From Strix aluco (Eukaryota; Chordata; Aves; Strigiformes; Strigidae), in contig NC_133943.1 of NCBI RefSeq assembly GCF_031877795.1, forward strand, positions 10,161,001 to 10,225,000: a stretch of DNA of 64,000 nucleotides. Reading direction: 5' to 3'. Made by a program: the position numbers and the translations under genes. The notes below the pieces were generated by a model, which did not search any database, was not told the DNA's origin, and saw nothing but the letters and a program-made list of their open reading frames with translations. The first letter of the stretch is position 1, and the number at the start of each line of letters is the position of its first letter. Positions 12,733-24,700 of this stretch are shown here, one piece after another.

Positions 12733-15700
12733 AGAATAATTCTTCCCCCATCTCTGACTTTGCTATCTTACTTGTTCGACACAGGACACGCACAGTGGGT
12801 TTCAACTCCCACAAAGAGCCAGGCTGTTTCATGCTCTGGCCTTAGGCCTCTATTAAAAACAATTTAATTCACACAAGCCCTCTGAGGACTGACAAGCCCA
12901 ACTGCTGCTGCTTGCGGAGCACTGGCGTGCTCCATTTTGTTCAGTGATTGCTTTGGGTTTTGCAGGAGACAACATCTCTCCCATTTTAAAACATTCTGAA
13001 TTTAACACGCTAGCTGGAGCGCTGCCTTGCGGAGCGCAAGAACGTGAGCGCGGTTCCTCTGGGGCAGAGCAATGGTCCACCTGCCTGGCTCTAACAAGTG
13101 GTGCTGTCCCGGGAGCGCAGGCAAGCCTGGCCACGCTCAGTGGTCCCTTCTGGTTGGACATCCCCAGCATTCAGAAATGTTGTTTGCAGAATATGAGTGG
13201 GAACATCCCAGCCTGTTCCCTCTGGCAACTGTTTATAGACCTATTGTCCATGAATGCATTTCATCCCTTATTAAAGCTACTGGTACTGACCCCTCCACAA
13301 CCTCCTGCGACAAAAACTTCCCGGAGTTCACTACATGCTGTGTGAAGTATTACTTTCTTTCACCCGTTTTAAACCTATCTGTCTCCTGCTATTTCCGCTG
13401 ACTGCACGAGCTGGTAAGGCACTGCCTTCCTGATGTGAACTCTGATCCCACCTTCCTCTCTAACTGAGCAGCCCCAGGCTTCCCAGTTGCTCCTCATAAG
13501 GCAGCTGCTCCCTCCCCTTCATGGCTTGGGCTGTCCTTCTCCGGATGTCCCCTGACTCCACCATGTCCTTGAGATGCGGAGACCAGAACTGCACACAGCA
13601 CTGTTGATGTGGGTGCAACAACACTTTATGTAACAGCAAAATGACGTAAAACAAATCTCTTGTTCTTAACACCCTTCCTTATGATGCCCAACGTTGCTGG
13701 CTTCTCCAGCTGCCCCCGCGCTACGAGCAGATAATTTCACAGAACTGTCAGCTGCGACTCAGATCTTTCCCGAGCTCCGACTGCCAGGTCAGAGCATCAC
13801 GACATTTCAGGGAAAGACAGCAGCAGAGGGGCCTGAGCAGCAAAGCAGTTTGTGACTGACAGTGCTTTCAGATCGGCTTCAACCAGTTTTGAAACTCGGT
13901 GAGGCACCGACACCTCACACACTTATTTTGGAAGTGCACCAGTCTGCGCACACGCCACCTGGGGAGAAAACAAGTGACAGTGTGCCTATTCAGAAAGGCA
14001 AATTTTACCCCTGAGAAGGGTCTGCTCCAAGAGCTGTGCATCCCCAGCCACATCACAGCCTTTCTGCAAGGGAAATGATCTCTAACACAAACAGCAGAAG
14101 CTGCTCAGCACCAGTCTACTTCCCCAGCCCCACACTTGAGACCTACGTGCAATTTTTCTTTTAGGAGTAAACTTCGTTCTATCCAGCTGCTGTTTTGTTC
14201 TCTTCTTTTGCAATCCACTCTCTTCCTTTGACTCCTGCTGTAATGGAAAAAAATATGGTGAGTGCATACAATATGTAAGAAATACTACCAGGCCCCTCCC
14301 CCCCACTACTCAGACACAAACACTGGTTCAAAAACAAGCCTCTCTATGTGTGTGAAATTTGAATTTCAAACATAATTCAAGCACATTCTGTAACTATTAA
14401 AAGCTGTGTGATAAGCATAACGAGCAAAAAGAGTTACAGACTGACATAAACAGTGAAGTAGGAGAGACAATAGACTTCATGCCAGTCACCACCATGCACT
14501 GCACCTGCTGCCCATGATTTTAGAGAGAATTTGTTTGGCCCTGCTAAAACATCGGTATTCGTAAGCACTCAAAATGGAAAAACAAAACCTTTTTATAACG
14601 GAACATCCCACACCTGTAAGCCAGGACTGTTTCCATGCAGCTTCTAATACCCTGTCCAGACAATTTTAGGTGACCAAAACTGGAATCCTAACCATTTTGG
14701 GGACCCATGCTAATGCACCCCGAGGATAGGAGAGCCAGCTGTATTTACTCCTGGTGCTATTCTCTCATTGTATTGCCACAAGTGTTTCATTTTTGAAGCT
14801 TGAATACTTCAGAAATTTGTTGTCTCGAGGCCTCCCTGAATAATACCCACACAAACAACCTAAGTGCTTGCTGCTTTAAGCACATGGACTGCAACAAGAA
14901 TGGTCGCAGGCTTAATTGGCACACATTTATGCAAGTTGCTGTCCTAATGGCTTAAGCGAGGGCGTACACATTACCGAAGGCTGGCACTGGGCCCCTTCCA
15001 ATTTGTCTCTCTAAATCAGGTAGGATTAGAATCAAACCCAGTGTTTCAGGCAAAGACCCACACCGGGCCAGGAGGGGGCTTCACACAGCTCCGTCTGCAG
15101 CTGCAGGTGTTTTTGCTGTCTATAAGACTCACAGCAAACTGGCCACACACTTGTGCCTCATACCCCCTCCAGTGCCGGGAAGGGGGCTTCAGGGTGAGGC
15201 ATGTGGCTTGGGCTACTTTGATGCAAATGGATCCACTGCTTAATTTCAAGTGTAATCAACTTCTGCTGTCCATCGCCCATGTTTCTGAACCTGTGAAGTC
15301 CTTTGGACTGCACCTCTACGCTCTTTTGTTCAAGACATCTCCAGCTTTACTGTTATCTGTAGATTTTATTAATGTATATACACCACTTGCTCCCTCTTAC
15401 AGATCATTAATGAGGATGTTAAAACACAGACAGACCTAATATTGATCCTCTTGGCCTCAGCTCTACATCTCCCCCAAATGAGCCTCTCTTCTGTTCATCA
15501 CCAGCTTTTGCTGACAGTCTTTTAGCAGGATTTCAATCCAGGAATGTTACTATCTAGACCAAATTGAATTATTTATCCAACTAAGATTTTGCAAAGACAT
15601 ACTATTAAGTGGTTTCCTGAAACCCTAATACATTACAGTTTTTACATGCCCTAATGCCTACACCATTCCTCACTTCCACTGATCTAAGAATCAGCTCACA

Positions 15701-18700
15701 AGACAGCAATCGTGCTTGCCAACTCCGCACACACACTCATGCTCACACCTAGGGATTTCTTCCTTTGACCAATTCCTTCTCTTCCCCACCCAGCCTGGTT
15801 TTGGTACCCCGTTTCTAAGATCTGCTGCTGTGTCTCCAGAAGGCTGCTTCACAGCCAGATTCTCTCTTGCTAGAAGATGGATGCCTAGCTCACGCTTAGC
15901 AGGTGACATCCTCTCTCTTCCAGGGCCCTGGCATGTTGCCCTTCTCCACAGTTTGCCATAAACCACGGGTTCTCCTACTCCGAATTGCCCTGCCTTGCTC
16001 TGCAGCGGCAGCCCCATGCTGACCTTGCAGGCAGCTCACACCTAAGGGAGTGGGGAATAGTGCAGGATCACACCAGGATCACGCTAGGATTATATGCTGG
16101 AGGAGGTTAAGCAACAGCTCTCCCGCTCTCCCCCAAAGCCCCAACTAACAGTGCTAAACCTACTTCAGCTTAAGACAGGGGCGATTTAATCCTAGCAGGC
16201 TCTGTAAATCCCCAGCTCTTCTCTCTAGGCATCAATCTTCCCCTCATCACTCTTGCACTTGCCGGAAGGTCAACCCTGACACTCTCATCTGCAGCTCTCT
16301 TCCAGGGCACGGATGTGATTTATGAGCACACCAAACTTTCCACCACTGCCAGTGTCTGCTCTGTGCACAGAGACACACGTTTACAATATGCACCACAGGA
16401 CAAGACAGGGCTCAAACGCCTCCGGGGCTTTGGAGGGGAATGGCATGACTGGTGCCGGGCGGGCTGCCCGGTTTCCCTACGCAGCCAAGTATGTGCCTCG
16501 GTTCCCCGTGCTGGGTCCTGAAGCACCTCGACATTTACAACGGTGGCAGGAGCAAAATTATTGCAGGACACGTGTTGTATGAACCTCATACATTTGAGAA
16601 AGATGTTTAAATTGCTTAGCAGTGTTCTACCGAACAGCCACAGTACAGCGAACCGCTGAAGCAAATCCAATTAATCCTGATGGGCCAAAACATACACACA
16701 CATCTCAATTGCAAGAATTCTTAAATCTTCTTTATTTTTAAACCCAGAAAATAAAACATACCTTTTAATTAGGATTTATGGCTGTTTGTACCTCTGCTGG
16801 GAGAGAGCCCCGCAGGCCCCAGAGTGCTCTGCATAAATGCAAGCATGGATGGTAGAAACAGAAGGGGCCAAGAAAATTCAGAGAAGACAACAGGGCTTGC
16901 TCTTTCTGACCCAACCTTTTAATGCTCATCTGTCTACAAGGATAATAGGAACTCAGGGGGCCACTCAACCAACTGCCTTTCTAATAAGATCACTAGTCCA
17001 AAAATAATCTTAATCAATTAAAATATTCCCAAACTGCAGCCAATACTCTTAGTTACAAGGTCATCTCCAACACACAACTTCCAGGGGAAACTAATTATTA
17101 TAGCGGAGGCGAGGTGGGAACTGCACACCTCTGCTCAGTGCCAGCCTGGAGAGCGTCTCTCCTCCTTTGCCGTCAATTTAAAGCATAACGGCCAGAAGGA
17201 ATCCAAATTCTCTTCCTGTGTGTCAGGCTCTGCAGTTTAATTTATGATGCTCTCTTATGAGCAATTTCACTGTCAGCATTGTACACAGATCAAGAAAAAG
17301 ACGGGTTTCCAAAGTTCCCTGCACATTTAGTGGAAGGCAGCCACTATTCTTCTTCCTTGTTTTTTTAACCTGCTTGGTTTCACCAGACAGCAGGAAATCA
17401 AATTCCCATTTTAAAAATGCTTTTGCACATACTTAAGAGAACCTGACTCTGCCAGCAGAAACAGATACAGCTCCACTCACTTCTAAAAGCCCATAAATGG
17501 AAGCCAGTAGCCAGCCTCCCACATCCTGCTCCCTCGAATCCACATCATAAACCACAGAAATCAGCTTCTACTGACTCAGGGAAGGAAAGGCTACAGAAGA
17601 ATGTCTCCATAGCTAACAGTGCAGACTGCAAAGTCAAAAGGTCTGGGTAATTTTACTGCTCAACAGCAGTTGGGACCATCTAACAATAGGGCACAGCCAA
17701 ACACCACACGTCCTGCATGGGAAATACTCAGATGAAAACCAGACTAATTTATTTTTAAAAGCCAATTAGATGTTGGAAGTGCCACGTTTGGCTCTAGCCA
17801 AGGCTGCTGCTGAAATTAATATCACACCCTACTTTATTAGTCTCTGACTTCAGTTCAGAATCTGTTTCAGTTCTGCTCTGTCTTTCAGCTCATTAGAACA
17901 AACCTGCTGGAAGTGGAGACTTGAACAACGAGACACCACAGGGCTTGTGCCAGACGTGTAGTTCCTGACACACGGGAGGGAGGCCTCTGTAGAAAAAAGG
18001 GCTTTTACCGGGCTGTGAGGAGCCTGGATTCAGCCCAATCTGATTTCCGAGGAGTGAGTGCAGCAGAGCCTCCTCGAGAGCACGCTCACACTGCGTTCTC
18101 CTCTGGGAACGGGAGGCGGCGGGTCCCTCGGTACCACAGCAGCGCCCGTGGGGACAGCAGGGTGCCGCAGCGATACTCCCACGTGGCTCTGCTTCGCTCG
18201 GATGGTCAGTGCTGCGAGGTGGGCACTGCCATCCTCGCTGTGACGCTTCCAACGCCATCTTCTCCATAGCAAGATGCCCCTCAGGCCATGCCTGGTCCCA
18301 AGACAAGGGCCCACTGCCACAGTTGATGGAGAACATGACAGGGCAGGGGCTGGGTATTCCAGCAGATGCCCAAACACACCTCACTCTTTCTACCAAAACC
18401 AACAACTGATCAGGAACATCAACACACACTGCTATTTATCCAGACTCTGAGTATCTCCAAACACAGGAATACTCAGGCAAAGGGATGTTCCACACCAAAG
18501 GGAGGACAGGCTGCGGATGCCATGCAGGAATGGATGGCACCATCACCCTGGAGTCTTGTCATATGTTCCCCAAGGGCTGGCAGAGCTGATGAATCTGGCA
18601 GAAAGAGCCTGAGAGACTTCACGCAAACTCTACGAGTGGAGGCAGGTACTCCCAAAGGATCTACCCAGGAAAAAGGGACCCTTCCAAAAGGTCCCACAGC

Positions 18701-21700
18701 AGATCAGCAGCATTTGGGGATCAACTGCAGTGAAGGCTCCAGATCAAATAGGTTAGCACAACCACTGGGCCTCTGGCTGTGCTCGATGCTCACGCTTGGC
18801 CAGGCCTCCTGCTGGGTGACAATCATCTTTCAGATGTGGCTTCAGAAAATCTTGGACATCAAAAAGTCTTTATCAACAGCCCAATTCAAGCAGGAGGCTC
18901 ACGAGACAGACCAGGAATTGCTATGCCTCGAGAGAGCATTGTTGAGCACTATTTGAAATATTGTGTATTTATGAATGACCACCCATCTTCTGGCATGGGC
19001 AACCAATTCCCCGCAGGATTTAAACAGTCAGGGCAGACAAGAACCACTTTGCTCATTTGTCGTGTTTGCATTTTTAGAGACACGGTGTGCAGAAAGGTCA
19101 TCTCCTCTTGTTTCCACAAAGCCAGAAAAACTGTTCTTATTTTGTCTGACCCTTCGCAAAAAGAAAGAAGCGTTGCCCAAATCCAGGATTACATATAGCA
19201 GAGATCAGAAAGCCCCATGTCCAGAAAACTTCCTTCTGATGCAGCTCTGCAGATGCCACAGCACAGACATGAGCAAAGAAAGAAAACTTGGCAAAATAAC
19301 ATGGATGAGCTTGATAATCTAGCATGACTGAAAAATTCCTGGGAGAGGCAGTCTGCCAAAGATCATCAAAAGTGAGAAGCTGGAGGCTTTCCAGGTGCAG
19401 CTGCTACAAGATCTGCTGGTCTGGAAGCAGAACTAGGGACTTGTTCTATAGATACCTGCCAAGAGACTGCCAAGGAAGAAAGCCATCGAATCAATGATGC
19501 CCAAATTGTCCTTGTAGCTTTTGATTCATAAGGAACCATGTCCTAACAGATGCAAGATTAATTGAGAATGTATTGTTCTCTAAAATTGCTATTGATCTGA
19601 GCTTCCCACACCTCTTCTTGAACACATAACAAGGTCTTACTAGAGCAAGAACAACAGTTACAAGGTTCGAAATTGCAATTCAACTTGATGTACACTGAAG
19701 AGCTGAGACAGTTACAGAAGCCAGACAGTTATTTTTTTGAGATCCCAAGTAAATCACATTTTTGGGTTTGATTTTGCAGAAAACAACACGACAAGAGACT
19801 GTGGCACTGGATCTGGAAGCTGATGACTCACAGAAAGAAAGAGACTGAACTGAATAAATCCACTCATTCAACTGAGTGAACTGTTGTCACTTAAACAGAA
19901 CCTAATTGGCTCTTTAACGGCCTCTCTGAGCATATCCTTTTCTGTAATATGACCGATTATGCCATCAGAATTTATTGTTTATAGACAAACTTACAGAACA
20001 GTCAGGGAGCCTAACCTTTTTATAGATGTGTTTTAAGAGACGTTTGTTTCCTCTTTTTCAGATACGTGCACATTGAGATGAATAATTGCAGACAATAACA
20101 GGTCCTGATCTTTTATGTACTGCAGCAGCTCTTATAGCTGCTGATTTCTTTTTTCCTTATAGGTTTCACAATAAAGGCCAGTGATGCAGCAGACATCTGA
20201 AGTTAACTTAGCATATTGCAGAGCTAAGGGTTTAACCCCACTGAACTATTACTGCCATATGTTCCATTTCTTTCAGGGAATTTCCCAATGGGAAAGAACT
20301 CAGACAATGCGAAGAAAAAACATCCAATATCATTTGCCCTACAGCTTTTTACTGTTTATTTCTAGCACTTTTCCCCTCCTCACATGATAATCGCCTTATT
20401 GTGGAGAAGCATGCTGCAGATGTGGGAGCGAAAGGGACCTGATTTAAGATCTACAGCTTGAGAGTGAACTGAAATGCTTTTGAAAATGGTGGAATTACAA
20501 AAAGCAGCTTAGGATCCCCAATCACCAGCAAGACAGGGCAAAGCCTTAACAGTCATACATAAAAAAATTGATTCTTAATAATTTCCTCCCATTTACCTCA
20601 CTCAGTTGAGGACGGGTTCTCAGGGCTCTGGGTTTCCCCCAGGCGGGAGTTCCTGCACTCATCCCAACACCAGTGTGACAAACGTCAATGTTTCAATCTT
20701 TTAGGGTAAGTCTGACGTTTGTAAGACAATGCTAGGGATCAGGGACCTGAGTCTTTATGTCTTAGCCAGGCACATCCACACCGCAGTTTACCTTTACATC
20801 CTATGGAAGTGGGTTAAAAACTCAGGCTTCTGTAATTCAGGAGCAGTTTACCACACACCAGCTGTGTCTGAACTACTCGCAAGCCTGTGTTCTGAATTAT
20901 TTTCTTATCTATTTGCACATAATACAGAATCATGTTTCTATGGTTAAGCTGGAAATCAATCAAATAAAAATTATGAAAAAAAGATTTGTAAAGGGATTGA
21001 GGAAAGGTTACTTTTAAATTACGTTTCAAATTCAGTTCTGAGAGGATTTGGTTATCAAATCCCAGACTCATAACTCACCCTCACGAAGCACACCATTCAT
21101 TTCCTAGTCAAATAGGATTTGATTCATCTCACACGTAAGAAAAGGAACGGCACAATACGCTCTGAGCAAAGCCTGACCTCGGCACATACAGGGTGGGATG
21201 CTCAGGCACTCTTCTGCAACAGCAGGGCCCAGCACAGGCTCTGGACACCACAAGCTGATCACTGACCTCTCCATCACTGTCAGATATAACAATAAACGCA
21301 TCCACAAAACTGCGCTTCTTCTTGGCATTAGCTGGGTTCTTCTTCTCTTCCTCCTCTTCCTCCCCATCCTGACCTCGAGAGTCCAGGCCCTCTGTGGGCT
21401 GCTTCTTCCTCGGCATCCTTCACTCTGAAACAGAGGGAAAGATTAAAAGCCATTTGTTTCCTTCCGATTTAGAACTCCCTTAACAGCCATCCTTTTTTTC
21501 TCTATTTTTAGGCAAAATACCCCAGGCATTGGAACCTTATTACAAAGTACGGTGGATTTAGTGTTACTGGGAGCCACATGTACTAGTCACCACTCATCTA
21601 GTTATGAATACTTTATTATAGCTGATTGCTAAGAAGGGGTTACAGGGGAACAGCAACACAGACCACAGCCACTCTGAATGCCCTTGCTTCAAAGCAATGA

Positions 21701-24700
21701 GGCTTTCGTCTTAAAGCTCATCAGCAAACTCCTCCACAGCATCACTTCACAGCAGGTCTCCCGCCCTCCAACACAGTCCAGAACTTCCCCTCCTCAGCCT
21801 CACCCCTTCACCATCCTGGTGCAGAACAAACCAGGCTGTGGCAGTGGATCAAGCTGAAACTTGCATGCCAGAACAAGAAGCCACCACAGCACAGCCATTT
21901 GCCAGCTTTTATATTCAACAAAACAAGGGGGGAAAGGCATGTTCCTCAAAGGATGCTGTTTTGCTCTCAGCACAGCAGCTCGGTGGAAGGCTGCACCAGC
22001 ACTACAAAAAGGGAAAATGCAGGCAACGGCTGTAGGCAGGTTAGAAACAAGACAACAGGTTTATCTCGCAGCCTGGATTTCTCAATGAGCATCAGCCCCC
22101 GGAAGTCCTCTGCGCAGACATGCCTGAACCATTCGTATTAAAGGCACTTGACAAGCAGGGAGGAACCTGCTGAGCGTTATTAGTGCAAACCTGAGTGCTC
22201 TATAAGCAGCACAATTGAGGGCAGGTGCCCACACAATGCAAGCTAGTACTTCAGCATCTCCTTCCCATGCCAGCCCATAGACTGTTGGAGAGAGATGCAC
22301 AGCAAGCGTTAGCTGCTTTCATCAAAAAGGACTCAGACGAGACGATTGGGAATGGTGGAGGAGAGCAGCAGGGCGGCACACAGAGTTAAATCACCCTTTC
22401 CTGTCTATGTTTGCTGTTTGGCAAGTAACTCGACAACAACATTCAGCGCTTCCTGAACTGTGATCTAAAAGAGCCTTACAGAGCAGGCTGAGCACGATCA
22501 GCTCTGTTTAAGTTAGAATTAAACATGTGCAGAGCGGTTAAACAACAAGCCCTTCGTTACACACCAGAGAATGGCAGAGCTGGAAACGCAAGTCAAGTTG
22601 GCCGGTTCCCAGACCAGTGTCCTTCCACAGGATCATTCTGCCTTCCTTCAAGATCACTGAAATAGCTCAAATGTGCTGCTTAGATCTAAAATAAGAGTAA
22701 GAGAAGATGCGACAAAGACCCTACATTACCCAATATAGAGCCAAACCCTTCTCTGTAACACCACAAAATTGCAAACAGCCGCTGTGTGTAGAAATATTAA
22801 TGAGCAAGAAGTTCAAAATCCCCATCAGTGCTAAGAACAGCAGTGCATTGCTCCATCTACAGTCCGAGGCAGCAAGGTGAGGCTGAGAGAGGAATGCATG
22901 CCTTCCCTCCCTACTATCTGCAGCCTTCGAAAGCTTCCTTAGCCTCTCTGCATCCCTTCCTCTGCAAATACATGCACACACATGCCTAGACACAAAAGAT
23001 GATTATCCTGGTGAGTCATGATTTGCACCGAAGGTTTGCTGAGCCCTCTGAAGACAGAATATTGTACAAATGGCATGTACAGCTCCAGAAGCAACTGCAA
23101 CGACCACTGCAGTCCACAAACGCTTGCCTGCTTAGGAAGGGGAAATCAAAACAAGAACTGCTTTTGGAAAAGCACTGGCTCTTGCAAAACAAAGCTGTTC
23201 TGCTCCAGCTGAGCTGAACTCAGGTCTTGTTGGAATATCCTCATTATACTTTCTCCACTTTTTTATCTTTTGCTCCAAACGGTCTCTTTGCCCTCTGCCT
23301 GGAGAGATGAACCAAGCCTCACGCCCAGCTGCTGAGAAGTACCCCCACAAAGGGAGTCCATCACGGTGGGAAACGCTCCCTTATCAGAAGAAAAACACTC
23401 ACACAGGCGTTTTGGCACGGCGCTGGGGAGGAGCATTGGAGACCCGTGCCTCCAGTACGTGAGCCTATGCAGGGTCACTCTGGTTTTGGAGAGACAGCCT
23501 GTAAACCTTTTTACCACCAAAACAAAAACAAACAGCAACAAGCAACTGCCATGCTGTCTTTTTTTTTTTTTTTTTTTAAATCTACACTGGTATCACCAGT
23601 TCTCTGACTCGGCGATACATCTTCTGCTTGATGCCCTGTGCTAAATAAGAGATCACTGAGAAATATCAGCTGGAGTTATGATGAGTCACCTACCTTCAAC
23701 ATTTAAAGGAAAGAAAAAAAAAGATGTAAGAGATGTAACCACACAACTCCCACAACACTTCTGAAAATGAAGGGACTTGTGGCAAAGAGACTCTCTGTAA
23801 ATGTAACTAAGGGAACAAGACAAGTAAGAGATCACTTGTAGCTGTGCTAGTCTGAGGCTATGAGTAGGAGAGCAGTAATAGCTTTTATTAGGCAAACTGG
23901 TATAGCTGAGGGAAGAAAACACGCATCAGAGCACACACACACCCCCCCTCTTCAGGTAGGGAAGTTAAACACCGAAGCTGTATTTTGCTTTTAGCACTCC
24001 TGGAAAGGTTCCTAGTATTGAGGTGATGATGCTGGCTTTCAGGCTCAGCAAAAAAGGCCAAAGACTGAATTATCTAAAACTACCTTTGCAGTCGGGCTCA
24101 CAGACTCATTTTTCAGTTATCCACAATTCTTTCCAACTCTGAATTTAAGAGAATTTCTTTGTAAATGCTCTGACAGCAAAGGTGACCTCCTGACAAGGGA
24201 CTCGCACATGCCACGCTTCTCCAGTCACATTTTTAGGGATATCCTTGAAGATCCCCAACTTGTGATTATTTGTCATTTTCCCTCTCATCTATCATTTTGA
24301 TGAATCAGAAAGCAATTACCGACAGAATAATTCTAAATCTTGACACTGCAGCTACAGACCTGCCAAGCTGTGACAGCTTGAAAAATGCTTGAAAATGAAG
24401 CCAAAAATGAATGACTCTCATCCCCGGATGAGTTTCTGAGCCGTTTGAGACACAGGCTGTCGCTTTGTAAACAACTCCCCCCCACCTCAGGAAGAAGAGG
24501 CACGACGCTCCCCTGCAGCTCCGCGAAGCGGCTCCATGTTCAGGCAGGTCAGCACCACACGCCTGCCTGGAAATATCATCCCTGGACCCTCGGCTCGACC
24601 CTGCACGCAGGGCCCAGCTGATGCTCTGCGACCCGCAGGACACGAGGGCTCACGGTGCCCCGGAGGGGAGAGGAATTGTTTACAGGATTCATCCGTTTAT

